64,000 nt of DNA. It comes from Flavobacterium sp. Root420. GTDB taxonomy: Bacteria; Bacteroidota; Bacteroidia; Flavobacteriales; Flavobacteriaceae. Made by a program: the position numbers and the translations under genes. Location of the stretch: assembly GCF_001427905.1 (NCBI RefSeq), contig NZ_LMEF01000003.1:62001-126000 (forward strand), in the 5' to 3' direction. Shown piece by piece: positions 8,902 to 18,450 of the stretch (position 1 is the stretch's first letter; each line of letters opens with the position of its first letter). The notes under the pieces were generated by a model. That model made no database searches. It was not told the DNA's origin and saw only the letters and a program-made list of their open reading frames with translations.

Positions 8902-10374
8902 ATGAAACATAAACATTTTTATAAAATTGTACTGCTACTGATCATTACCGTATTTTCAGCATCTTGTTCAAAAGATGGAGATGAAGCGCCACAATTAACG
9001 GTTTCAGCAAAAACAGTTTCTTTTGAATCGGAGGGAGGTACATCAGAAGATATAACCATTGAAGCAAACAGTTCATGGAGTGTTAGCAATTCGGCAGCAT
9101 CCTGGTTGCAATTAACCAAAACAAGCGGCGGCAGTGGAGCTACTGCAACAAAATTTACAGTTTTAAGTAATGAAACCGGATTTATCCGCTCTGTTGTGTT
9201 AACTATAGAAGCGGAAAATGGTCAGGCACGAAGAATTACGATTACACAAAAAGGCAGTTTATATCCAACCTATAATTTAACCCCTAAAGCTCCCGACGAA
9301 ACAGGAATGAGCAGTACGGCGATGCAATTGTCTGCAAAAATGCATATGGGAATAAATTTTGGCAATACCATGGAATCTCCGGTCGAAGGGGAGTGGAATA
9401 GTAAAATTACCCTGGAGTATGTAAAATTTGTAAAAGGATTAGGTTTCAATGCTGTACGACTTCCTACTGGATGGGTCTGGAGCCATTTAAGTGATCCTGC
9501 AAAAATGAAAATTGACCCTGTATGGCTTAAACGTGTGCACGAAGTGGTTCAATGGTGTGTGGATAATGATATGTATGTGATGCTGAATGCTCACGGGGAT
9601 GATGGCTGGCTGGAAAAAAATGTTAATGCGGCAAACCAAGAGGTGATTAATGCCAAGCTAAAGGCGATATGGCAGCAGATTGCGACAGAAATGCGTGATT
9701 TTGATGAGCACCTTATTTTTGCCGGCACAAATGAACCTTCGGTTGACAATGCCGGGCAGATGGCTATACTTAATAGTTATCACGAAACTTTCATCAAGAC
9801 AGTTCGTTCTACGGGTGGAAAAAATAGTTATAGAGTGTTGGTTGTGCAGGGGCCTTCAACGGACATTATTAAAACTTCTCAGCTGATGACTCCAACTACG
9901 CTTCCTCATGACCCGGTACCTAATCGTTTGATGCTTGAGGTACATTTTTATGGACCTTGGCATTTTAATTTGCCAAAAGATGGAGTATATAATGCGGATA
10001 CCAAAGCGAGTTACTACTGGGGAGCCGGGAACCATTCTATTCTTGAGCCATTGCGCAACGCGCCTGATGGAGAAGAGGATGAGCTCCGTGCAGAAATCGG
10101 AAAGATTAAAAAGTTTACTGATGCAGGTATCCCTGTGATGCTGGGTGAATATGGAACCTGGAGGCGTTCTGCCGCGCATGGCGACGCACAGATTCCTCTA
10201 GATACAGAGATGCACAACAAATCTGTAGATGCCTGGACAACTTTTGTGACCAAAACGGCTAGAGCCAATGGTATGGTGCCATTTTGGTGGGAGATAGGTT
10301 TTGCTTTAGACAGAGCTAAGAATGAGGTAAAGGATCAGGCTATGTTAGATGCTGTTAAAGCAGGATATAATTAA
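8902..10374 (+). CDS. BACON-GH5 endoglucanase lipoprotein, copy B (GH5_4-like)
   Basis: A 490-aa tandem paralogue of the gene at 7262-8728. It has the same leader MKHKHFYKIVLLLI, lipidated Cys22 followed by SKDGDE, a BACON domain at about 30-120, then GH5. The catalytic glutamates are Glu278 (GTNEP) and Glu416 (MLGEYGT). By eye the leader and BACON part is almost unchanged from copy A, while the catalytic domain differs far more, notably around substrate loops (AHADNGWL against AHGDDGWL, VHNYTP against VHFYGP). This suggests different subsite preference on the same or a related polymer. It is probably also displayed on the surface and cotranscribed. Confidence 0.85.
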   Translation: MKHKHFYKIVLLLIITVFSASCSKDGDEAPQLTVSAKTVSFESEGGTSEDITIEANSSWSVSNSAASWLQLTKTSGGSGATATKFTVLSNETGFIRSVVLTIEAENGQARRITITQKGSLYPTYNLTPKAPDETGMSSTAMQLSAKMHMGINFGNTMESPVEGEWNSKITLEYVKFVKGLGFNAVRLPTGWVWSHLSDPAKMKIDPVWLKRVHEVVQWCVDNDMYVMLNAHGDDGWLEKNVNAANQEVINAKLKAIWQQIATEMRDFDEHLIFAGTNEPSVDNAGQMAILNSYHETFIKTVRSTGGKNSYRVLVVQGPSTDIIKTSQLMTPTTLPHDPVPNRLMLEVHFYGPWHFNLPKDGVYNADTKASYYWGAGNHSILEPLRNAPDGEEDELRAEIGKIKKFTDAGIPVMLGEYGTWRRSAAHGDAQIPLDTEMHNKSVDAWTTFVTKTARANGMVPFWWEIGFALDRAKNEVKDQAMLDAVKAGYN

Positions 10375-10549
10375 AAAGTAAGATACTATAACTAAATAAA
10401 AATCAGTCTTGCAGGGTATCTGTATGGTATCATTAAACAAGGAGTGAATTTAAAAAATCTGTGACTTTCAGGAGTCACAGATTTACTTATAAAGAATTCT
10501 CAATGAAACACCGGATCTAAAATTTATGGATTCTAAAAAGAAACAAAAA
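10375..10549 (+). repeat. Duplicated intergenic block, second copy, with hairpin
   Basis: Second copy of the spacer at 8729-8901. The 12-bp stem (10455-10466 / 10473-10484) is kept exactly; only one loop base differs (TTTCAGG against TTTTAGG). Here the block leads into a gene of a different family (GH27) that begins with the same leader peptide. Confidence 0.8.
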
Positions 10550-12565
10550 ATGAAACTTAAACATTTTTATAAAATTGTTTTACTGCTGATCGTTAGCGGT
10601 ACTCTTTCCGCACAAACGGTTTGGTTAGATGAACTTGATCTAAGCGTAGCTTCACAAGGCTGGGGCGTACCTAAAAAAAACAGGACGGTTGATGACAACA
10701 TCATGACCATTGCAGGCAAAACCTTTGAGCGTGGCTTCGGCACACACGCAGAAAGTTCTCTTTTTATCCAACTCGATGGTAAGGCAAATTCGTTTACCGC
10801 AGAGGTTGGCATTGATGATGAAGTGAAAGGACGTCAGCCCGCCGTAGAGTTTATAGTATTCGGTGATGGGGAGAAGCTTTGGGCGAGCGGTGTAATGCAT
10901 GAAGGTGATGCTGCCCGGCTATGTAGTGTTAATCTTTCGGGTGTGAAACAACTTGAGCTGCGGGTAACAGACGCAGGAGACGGTGGCAGCGATCATGCCA
11001 ACTGGGCTGATGCTAAATTTGAGACGGCAGGCGTATCAACTTTTGCTACTTATTATCCTGTCCCAAGTGAACCCTACATTCTTACCCCTAAGCCATCGGC
11101 AAAACCGAAGATTAATAGCGCAAGCGTTTTCGGTGTCCGCCCAGGCTCGCCGTTTCAGTTCAGAATACCGGCCACCGGCGACAGACCGATGACCTTTCAG
11201 GTTACCGGATTGCCTCAGGGACTGGAGCTGGATCAAAAAACAGGACTTATTACGGGTAAGCTTTCAAAAGCCGGCACTTACGTTATTCAATTAAAGGCAA
11301 AGAATGCAAAAGGTATAGCCGAAAAAAGTTTACGTATTAGCTGTGGTGATAAAATTGCACTTACACCGCAAATGGGATGGAATAGCTGGAATTGTTTTGC
11401 CCATGAAGTTTCCGGTGAAAAAATTAAACGCGCTGCGGAAGCAATAGTGAAAACCGGACTTATCAATCACGGATGGAATTATGTAAATATTGACGACTAC
11501 TGGCAAAATAACCGCGATTCGACAGATCCTTCCCTGCAAGGTAAGCTGCGGGACGAGGCTGGTACTATCGTTCCTAATAAAAAGTTTGGCGATATGAAAG
11601 CCCTGACAGATTATGTGCATGGTCTCGGTTTGAAGATCGGCATCTATTCCAGTCCTGGTCCATGGACCTGTGGTGGCTGTGCGGGTAGTTATGGCCATGA
11701 AAAGCAAGATGCCGAAACCTATGCCAAATGGGGTTTTGATTATCTGAAATACGATTGGTGTAGCTACGGAGGGGCGCTAAATGGACTACCTGATAACGAC
11801 CCGAATAAAGTAATCTCCATATCGTACAATGGAGGTTATCAATTGTCTACCGCAGTTAAACCATACAAATTAATGGGAGAGTATATCCGTCAGCAACCGC
11901 GCGACATTGTTTTCAGCCTATGTCAATACGGAATGTCTGATGTTTGGAAATGGGGTGATTCAGTAGGAGGAAACAGCTGGCGTACAACAAATGATATCCT
12001 GGACACCTGGTCCAATGTTAAAGGTATTGCATTAGCGCAGGATCAGTCTGCAGCCTTCGCTAAACCCGGTAACTGGAACGATGCAGACATGCTGGTTGTA
12101 GGAACCGTTGGATGGGGTAACCTTCATCCGACCAGGCTTAGACCAGATGAGCAATATCTTCATGTCAGCCTTTGGAGTCTTTTCTCCACTCCGTTGCTAC
12201 TGGGTTGCGATCTGGAAAAGCTGGATGAATTTACCCTCAATTTATTGACAAATGACGAAGTGATTGCTGTTAATCAGGATGCTCTTGGTAAACAAGCTAC
12301 CTGTGTTCAGACTATCGGAGATTTACGTATTTATGTAAAAGAATTAGAAGATGGCAGTCGTGTAGCAGGCTTTTGCAATTTTGGTCTGGAGAAAGTGGAT
12401 ATCTCCTACAAGGAGTTGAAAAAGCTTGGTATTTCAGGCAAACAAAAGGTGCGTGATCTTTGGCGTCAGAAAGATATTATAACAATCCATACAGACAACG
12501 AGGCTCTTTCGCTGAAGGTTCCGATGCATGGAGTGGCACTGTACAAATTTATGCCGGTTAAATAG
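10550..12565 (+). CDS. NPCBM-GH27 alpha-galactosidase-like enzyme
   Basis: A 671-aa secreted enzyme. The ATG at 10550 is chosen over 10526, because the resulting MKLKHFYKIVLLLI leader and its A-rich upstream region match the neighbouring GH5 genes. The signal peptide ends near LSAQ. Domains are NPCBM (about 20-150), a putative Ig-like domain (about 165-260) and a GH27 barrel beginning TPQMGWNSWNCF. Asp402 in LKYDWC is the expected nucleophile and Asp482 in RTTND the acid/base. A C-terminal beta-domain follows. GH27 enzymes remove alpha-galactose or beta-L-arabinopyranose from side chains; the sequence alone does not separate these. It is probably periplasmic. Confidence 0.85.
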   Translation: MKLKHFYKIVLLLIVSGTLSAQTVWLDELDLSVASQGWGVPKKNRTVDDNIMTIAGKTFERGFGTHAESSLFIQLDGKANSFTAEVGIDDEVKGRQPAVEFIVFGDGEKLWASGVMHEGDAARLCSVNLSGVKQLELRVTDAGDGGSDHANWADAKFETAGVSTFATYYPVPSEPYILTPKPSAKPKINSASVFGVRPGSPFQFRIPATGDRPMTFQVTGLPQGLELDQKTGLITGKLSKAGTYVIQLKAKNAKGIAEKSLRISCGDKIALTPQMGWNSWNCFAHEVSGEKIKRAAEAIVKTGLINHGWNYVNIDDYWQNNRDSTDPSLQGKLRDEAGTIVPNKKFGDMKALTDYVHGLGLKIGIYSSPGPWTCGGCAGSYGHEKQDAETYAKWGFDYLKYDWCSYGGALNGLPDNDPNKVISISYNGGYQLSTAVKPYKLMGEYIRQQPRDIVFSLCQYGMSDVWKWGDSVGGNSWRTTNDILDTWSNVKGIALAQDQSAAFAKPGNWNDADMLVVGTVGWGNLHPTRLRPDEQYLHVSLWSLFSTPLLLGCDLEKLDEFTLNLLTNDEVIAVNQDALGKQATCVQTIGDLRIYVKELEDGSRVAGFCNFGLEKVDISYKELKKLGISGKQKVRDLWRQKDIITIHTDNEALSLKVPMHGVALYKFMPVK

Positions 12566-12638
12566 CAGGATAGGATTTCTTAACCGTATAAATGGCAAAA
12601 AAAAGTTACTAAATAAATTTTCAACCAAATATAAATCA

Positions 12639-14594
12639 ATGAAAAATTTTATTTTTCTCTTGGTATCACTATTTATTGTTGCTTGTACAAAAGCACAAAC
12701 AAAGTATAACGATTACCCTGTCAAAGCAGTAAACATTCAAAATGTAGTATTGACCGATAGTTTCTGGCTACCCAAAATTAAGGTCATTCAAAATACTACC
12801 ATTCCTTATGCTTTTGATAAATGTTCAAAGGAAGGGCGAATGGAAAGTTTTCTTATCGCGGGCGGAATAAAAAAAGGCACGGTTCGCGGAAAAATGCCCT
12901 GGGATGATTCGGACTTATATAAGATTATAGAAGGAGCTTCGTATTCGCTTATCAATAATCCTAATCCTGGTCTTCTTGCCTACCTTGATTCCGTTATCGG
13001 CATTATTAAAATCGGACAGGAGAAAGATGGATATATTACTACATGGATGACCATAGACCCGACAACTTCTCCCGCAGATTGGTATAAACCGGCTGGGAAA
13101 CGATGGGCTGGAGAAAGTGCGAGCCATGAGTTATACAATAGCGGACATCTTTTTGAGGCTGCAGCGGCACATTACATCGCCACGGGCAAAAGAAATTTTT
13201 TAGATATCGCCATTAAAAATGCTGACTTGCTGGTGGCTACCTTCGGACCTGGTAAGCTTCAAATTCCGCCGGGGCATCAGATTGTTGAAACGGGATTAAT
13301 CAAACTCTATCTTATTACTAAAAATCAAAAGTATCTTGAACTGGCAAAACTTTATCTGGACTGGAGAGGAGATCCAATGACGCATCAATTGTATGGAAGC
13401 TCCAACCAGGATCACTTGCCTGTTGTTAAACAGGAAGAAGTAGTTGGACATGCAGTACGAGCCGTATACCTGTATGCCGGGATGACTGACATTGCTGCCA
13501 TTTATAAAGATCCGGCTTATCTGAATGCGACAAATAAGCTATGGGAAAATATGGTCAACAAGAAAATGTATATTACAGGAGGCATCGGCTCGAGACATGA
13601 AGGAGAAGCTTTCGGAGATAATTATGAACTACCCAATCTCACAGCATATAACGAAACTTGTGCTGCTATTGGTAGTGTATATTGGAACCATAGATTATTT
13701 CTTCTGACTGGTGAATCAAAATATTACGACATTATTGAAAGAACATTGTATAACGGATTGCTTGCCGGTATTTCTTTGACTGGGGATAAATTTTTCTATC
13801 CAAATCCATTGGAGTCGGATGGCCAATATACTTTTAACCATGGTTCGTGTACACGCCAGTCGTGGTTTGAGTGTTCTTGTTGCCCAACCAATCTAATCCG
13901 GTTCTTACCTTCAATACCAGGGCTCGTGTATGCTACTCATGAAAATGATTTATATGTCAATCTTTTTATGTCTAATCAGGCAAAGTTAACGGTAGGGGAT
14001 AAAAAGGTTGAAGTAAAACAGCAAACAGGATATCCATGGAACGGGCAGGTTACTATTGATGTTAATCCGGAGAAAACCGCAGCTTTTACTTTAAAGGTTC
14101 GCATTCCCGGCTGGGCAGTGAATAAACCTGTTCCCGGTACCCTTTATCAATACATAGGAGAAAATACCGGAATCATGAATCTGAAGATTAACGGTAAGAA
14201 CGAAAATCTGACAATGAATAACGGTTATCTTGAAATAAAAAGACAATGGAGTAAGGGAGATAAAATTGAACTGTCAGTTCCTATGCATGTCAGACGAGTT
14301 ATTACCAATGAAAAAGTACAATCAGACAAAGACCTCGTCGCTCTTGAATATGGCCCTATTGTTTATTGTACAGAACAGATTGACAATACCGGGCAATTAG
14401 CTGAAATGACCATTCATGACAATGATGAATTTTTTGTTGAGAACAAAAATATTTTATCTAACCAGGTTAACATTCTTAAAGGCAATATAGTGGGGTTGAA
14501 AGGAACGGACAAGCCGGTTTTTATACCTTACTATACGTGGTCAAACAGAGGGGTGGGGAAGATGAAGGTATGGTTATCCAGAAAAGTGGAGTGA
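12639..14594 (+). CDS. GH127 (DUF1680) beta-L-arabinofuranosidase-like enzyme
   Basis: A 651-aa protein. The ATG at 12639 is preferred because it gives a clean lipoprotein-type leader (MKNFIFLLVSLFIVAC), whereas the earlier ATG at 12528 overlaps the GH27 gene. The catalytic centre of GH127 is visible: Glu339 and Cys341 in YNETCA, and Cys414-Cys415 in CSCCPTN, which match the zinc-thiolate site with a cysteine nucleophile. GGIGSRHEGEAFGDNYELPN is also conserved. The family removes beta-L-arabinofuranose and related residues. It follows the GH27 gene by 73 bp and precedes a GH43 gene, so an arabinose-debranching role within PUL1 is plausible. Confidence 0.85.
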   Translation: MKNFIFLLVSLFIVACTKAQTKYNDYPVKAVNIQNVVLTDSFWLPKIKVIQNTTIPYAFDKCSKEGRMESFLIAGGIKKGTVRGKMPWDDSDLYKIIEGASYSLINNPNPGLLAYLDSVIGIIKIGQEKDGYITTWMTIDPTTSPADWYKPAGKRWAGESASHELYNSGHLFEAAAAHYIATGKRNFLDIAIKNADLLVATFGPGKLQIPPGHQIVETGLIKLYLITKNQKYLELAKLYLDWRGDPMTHQLYGSSNQDHLPVVKQEEVVGHAVRAVYLYAGMTDIAAIYKDPAYLNATNKLWENMVNKKMYITGGIGSRHEGEAFGDNYELPNLTAYNETCAAIGSVYWNHRLFLLTGESKYYDIIERTLYNGLLAGISLTGDKFFYPNPLESDGQYTFNHGSCTRQSWFECSCCPTNLIRFLPSIPGLVYATHENDLYVNLFMSNQAKLTVGDKKVEVKQQTGYPWNGQVTIDVNPEKTAAFTLKVRIPGWAVNKPVPGTLYQYIGENTGIMNLKINGKNENLTMNNGYLEIKRQWSKGDKIELSVPMHVRRVITNEKVQSDKDLVALEYGPIVYCTEQIDNTGQLAEMTIHDNDEFFVENKNILSNQVNILKGNIVGLKGTDKPVFIPYYTWSNRGVGKMKVWLSRKVE

Positions 14595-14784
14595 AATCCA
14601 TGCAGTGATTCTGTACAGATTTACCGGTTTAAATACCACGATAAGATCTCTTAACCGGACCTCGATTTATAAGTAAAGAAGCATACTGGGACTGACAAAG
14701 AAACCCCAGTCATACAATAAATTAATTAATTAATTGAAATTAACCCTTAACGGATATCCGTTTTTGGGTACAAATAAAAAAAGC

Positions 14785-16317
14785 ATGTTTAGAAAAAAAG
14801 TATTGTTAAGTACAGTCATTGTTATGGCTTTTATGGGAGGCAGAGAATCTGCAGAAGCTCAGACCAGTGCAGGTAAACCGAAAAAGGAAAAAGAAAACCT
14901 GGCAGAAAAATTCGCAAATGTTTCGCCGAAACTTACCTCGGATAATGCGAATCCATTATTGGATTTTATGTTTACGGCCGACCCGACAGCGGTAGAATAT
15001 AATGGAAGAATTTATGTATATGCCACAAATGATCATCAACAGTATGAGCATGTAGGAAAGGATGGGAAAAATTCATACGAGCATATCCATACACTGGTCA
15101 TGATGTCTACCGATGATATGGTCAACTGGACGTATCATGGTCTCATTGATACTGCAAAGCTGGCACCATGGACTCAGAATTCCTGGGCACCTTCCATTAC
15201 ATCCAGACTGGAAGCAGACGGTAAGACGCACTTCTATTTGTATTACTCCAATAGCGGTGTTGGTTCAGCTGTCCTTACGTCCACCTCTCCAGTTGGCCCA
15301 TGGAGTGACCCACTAGGAAAGAATATAGTCGACCGCTCTGTCCCGGGAGTAGATTGCGAAGCGCCATTTGATCCGGGAGTTGTGATTGACGACAAGGGTA
15401 CAGGCTGGCTGACTTTTGGAGGCGGAACGCCCAAAACAAAATATATGCCGGATAATTCCCGAATCGTCAAATTAGGAGCAGATATGATCAGTTTGGCGAG
15501 TAATGTTGCCAAGATACCCGCTCCTTATTTTTTTGAGGCCAGCGATCTTAACTTTATCAATGGAACCTGGGCCTATACCTATAATACGAGTTGGGAACAG
15601 CGTACTGAATGGCCTTATACGAATAAAGATAAACCAACCCAATGCAGCATGTCTTATATGACGACTAAAACACCATTAGATCCGGATAGTTGGACGTATC
15701 GCGATAATTATTTTAAGAATACCGGCGACGTTAATGTGGGGCCTATGACAAACAATCACACGCACCTGTTCAAGTTTAAGGAGAAATATTATCTTGCTTA
15801 CCATGCCATGTATTTACAGGATTATTTTGGTACCAAAGGCGGTTTTCGTAATGTGGGTATCGAAGAAATGCAGGTTAATGAAGAGAATGTGAATATCCAA
15901 ATGGGCAAAGCAACTTTTAAAGGTCCGTCACAAATTAATCTGTTAAATCCATTCGTTCTTCAGCAGGCAGAAACTACCGGAGGTACTTCGGGACAGGTTC
16001 AGTTCGAAGCTGCTGATAATGCAGGCAATATGGTTGCCAAAGGAAAAGCAGACAAACAATGTATAATGGTTCGTGGAGCCGATTTCAGCAAACAGCTTCC
16101 TTCCAAATTCGAAGCAAGGGTGAAAGGAAAAGGCAGAATCGATGTTTATCTAAATAATCTTAAAGGTAAAGCTATTGTTTCTCTTACATCTGATGGAAAA
16201 GACTGGACGACGCTTTCAAAGAAAATAGAACAAAAAATAGATAAAGGAACAGCGAACATCTATTTTGTATTTAATGGAGAAGATTTCTTATTTGATGAAT
16301 GGAAATTCATTAATTAA
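14785..16317 (+). CDS. GH43-CBM6 arabinofuranosidase/xylosidase-like enzyme
   Basis: A 510-aa exported enzyme. The ATG at 14785 directly precedes the signal peptide MFRKKVLLSTVIVMAFMGG; the frame also extends to a TTG at 14734, which is less likely. The five-bladed GH43 propeller carries the inverting triad: Asp66 in ADPTAV (base), Asp196 in FDPG (pKa modulator) and Glu251 in FFEASDL (acid). The C-terminal part (about 385-510) resembles a CBM6 module and ends in IYFVFNG and FDEWKFIN. GH43 members in xyloglucan PULs remove arabinofuranose side chains; other GH43 enzymes cut xylosides or arabinans. The substrate is inferred from context. Confidence 0.8.
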   Translation: MFRKKVLLSTVIVMAFMGGRESAEAQTSAGKPKKEKENLAEKFANVSPKLTSDNANPLLDFMFTADPTAVEYNGRIYVYATNDHQQYEHVGKDGKNSYEHIHTLVMMSTDDMVNWTYHGLIDTAKLAPWTQNSWAPSITSRLEADGKTHFYLYYSNSGVGSAVLTSTSPVGPWSDPLGKNIVDRSVPGVDCEAPFDPGVVIDDKGTGWLTFGGGTPKTKYMPDNSRIVKLGADMISLASNVAKIPAPYFFEASDLNFINGTWAYTYNTSWEQRTEWPYTNKDKPTQCSMSYMTTKTPLDPDSWTYRDNYFKNTGDVNVGPMTNNHTHLFKFKEKYYLAYHAMYLQDYFGTKGGFRNVGIEEMQVNEENVNIQMGKATFKGPSQINLLNPFVLQQAETTGGTSGQVQFEAADNAGNMVAKGKADKQCIMVRGADFSKQLPSKFEARVKGKGRIDVYLNNLKGKAIVSLTSDGKDWTTLSKKIEQKIDKGTANIYFVFNGEDFLFDEWKFIN

Positions 16318-16495
16318 TCCACTGTTGGTCTTGTAACCAACAGCACTATCCGTATACTTTCTTGTGGCTAATCACAATAAGGGCTAAAAGGCAATAAAGG
16401 TTTTTTGGCTTCAGATGATTCAGAATTTGAAATAAAAAGTTAAAATAATATTTAAAGTGTTTCTATACTATCTAACCATTTAAACCATTAAAATT

Positions 16496-18400
16496 ATGAA
16501 TTTCAAACATTTTTACAAAGTATTACTATTACTTATTGTTAATATGATTTTTCTTTCTTCATATTCACAACCCGTGAGCTATCCGTCTTATAATACCAAT
16601 CCCTTGCCTTCAGATGCTACGGGTGTGTCCAGTAATGCCGTGCAACTGGCGGCAAAAATGCATTTGGGAATAAATTTTGGCAATACAATGGTAACCCCTG
16701 AAGAAGGTGTGTGGAATAGCAAAGTTACCGAATCGTATGTGAAATTTGTAAAACAAAAAGGGTTCAATACTGTACGGCTTTCTGTTGGCTGGGTTTGGGG
16801 TCATTTAAGCGATCCTGAAAAAATGACAATTGACCCGGTGTGGCTTAACCGGGTGAAAGAAGTAGTTGGATGGTGTGTGGCTAATGATATGTATGTGATA
16901 GTGAATGCCCACGCAGATCTTGGCTGGCTGGAAGATAATGTTAATGCGGCTATGAAAGACTCGGTTAACGCTAAACAAAAAGCGCTTTGGGAGCAGATTG
17001 CTACAACCATGCGTGAATTTGATGAGCACCTTATTTTTGCAGGTACGAATGAACCTAAGGTTGATACTCCTGAGCAGATGGCAATTCTTAATGGTTATCA
17101 CGAAACTTTCATCAAGGCAGTTCGTTCTACGGGTGGAAGAAACAGTTATAGAGTGCTGGTTGTGCAGGGACCTTACACTGATCCTAATAAAACTGCTACT
17201 TTGATGACTACGCTTCCAGCAGACAACATTCCTAACAAGTTAATACTTGAGGTGCATGACTACACGCCTGCTACATTTACGATATTAACGCAGGGTGATG
17301 TAAGTTGGGGCAAGATGGTTTACTATTGGGGAGCCGGGAATCATTCTACTATTGAGCCAGAGCGCAACGCCACAGGTGAAGAAGAGACTTTGATCGATAA
17401 TGAATTCAAAAAGATAAAAGAGAATTTTGTTGATAAAGGTATCCCTGTGATACTGGGTGAATATGGAGCATGGAAAAGGAATGTCATTGACAACGCGAAT
17501 TATCTTCCTAAGGATCTGGATAAGCATAACCAGTCTGTGGATTACTGGACAAAATATGTGACTAAACAGGCTAAAGCAAATGGTATTATACCATACTATT
17601 TTGAAACAGGTTTTATGTTTGACAGAGCTAATAATGTAGTAAAGGATCAGCCTCTGTTAGATGCCATTATTGCAGGATATAATCAATCTGTTTCCTACGT
17701 TACTTTAGCCAATAGAAGTACCAATTTGCTGATGGATGGGATGTACAGGTTCGACAATGGTTCCAATGCAGGACAATATGGGAACAGTGGCGCCACAGCC
17801 CAACAATGGTCAATTGAAACGGTTGGAAGCTATGTGATGCTGAAAAATCGTGCTTCAAACTTATACCTTGATGGTATGTATAGAAATTCAAATGGTTCCG
17901 TAGTAGGGCAATACAGTTATAGCGGCAGTGATGCACAATATTGGACACGCGAAACCGCAGGAAGTTATGTTAAATTTAAAAATAAAGCCACAGGTCTATA
18001 TCTCGACGGAATGGGTACTACCACCAATGGTGCTGATTTATTTCAATGGGCTGCAAGCAACCATAATAACCAGCAGTGGGTGATCAATACAGTGGGGAAT
18101 GGACAAACTGCCAAAATGGGTTCGATGTCTAAAGATGATATTGCAGAGGAGCCAAACTTTTCGATAGATTTTTATCCAAATCCATTTAGTCATGAATTTA
18201 AGATTGAAGCTAGAAAATCGAATGAACCAATTCATGTCAGCATTTTTGATATTTCGGGAAAAAAAGTACAGGAAGCAGCATCCTCTTCTGATTCAAAACA
18301 ATTGTTAATGGGGGCTTCATTGCAACCCGGATTATACATAGTGCAGGTTGAAGGAGTAAACTCAAATTTCTCAAAATCATTTAAGATTATTAAAAAATAA
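16496..18400 (+). CDS. GH5 endoglucanase with ricin-type lectin and T9SS sorting domain
   Basis: The 634-aa third GH5 of the locus. Its leader MNFKHFYKVLLLLI is a variant of the leader of the two BACON-GH5 genes, but here it is a plain signal peptide ending near SSYSQ. GH5 spans about residues 40-400, with acid/base Glu186 (GTNEP) and nucleophile Glu322 (ILGEYGA). Three ricin-B-like repeats follow (about 400-540), each with a YLDGM-like segment and QxW-type aromatics. A type A T9SS tail is at about 555-634 (DFYPNPFSHEF ... GLYIVQVEG). This version is therefore predicted to be secreted through the type IX system. It has no BACON domain. Confidence 0.85.
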   Translation: MNFKHFYKVLLLLIVNMIFLSSYSQPVSYPSYNTNPLPSDATGVSSNAVQLAAKMHLGINFGNTMVTPEEGVWNSKVTESYVKFVKQKGFNTVRLSVGWVWGHLSDPEKMTIDPVWLNRVKEVVGWCVANDMYVIVNAHADLGWLEDNVNAAMKDSVNAKQKALWEQIATTMREFDEHLIFAGTNEPKVDTPEQMAILNGYHETFIKAVRSTGGRNSYRVLVVQGPYTDPNKTATLMTTLPADNIPNKLILEVHDYTPATFTILTQGDVSWGKMVYYWGAGNHSTIEPERNATGEEETLIDNEFKKIKENFVDKGIPVILGEYGAWKRNVIDNANYLPKDLDKHNQSVDYWTKYVTKQAKANGIIPYYFETGFMFDRANNVVKDQPLLDAIIAGYNQSVSYVTLANRSTNLLMDGMYRFDNGSNAGQYGNSGATAQQWSIETVGSYVMLKNRASNLYLDGMYRNSNGSVVGQYSYSGSDAQYWTRETAGSYVKFKNKATGLYLDGMGTTTNGADLFQWAASNHNNQQWVINTVGNGQTAKMGSMSKDDIAEEPNFSIDFYPNPFSHEFKIEARKSNEPIHVSIFDISGKKVQEAASSSDSKQLLMGASLQPGLYIVQVEGVNSNFSKSFKIIKK

Positions 18401-18450
18401 ATTGGTTTGTTGAGATTTGAAAAAATTATAAATATAAAGTATAAAAGCAT

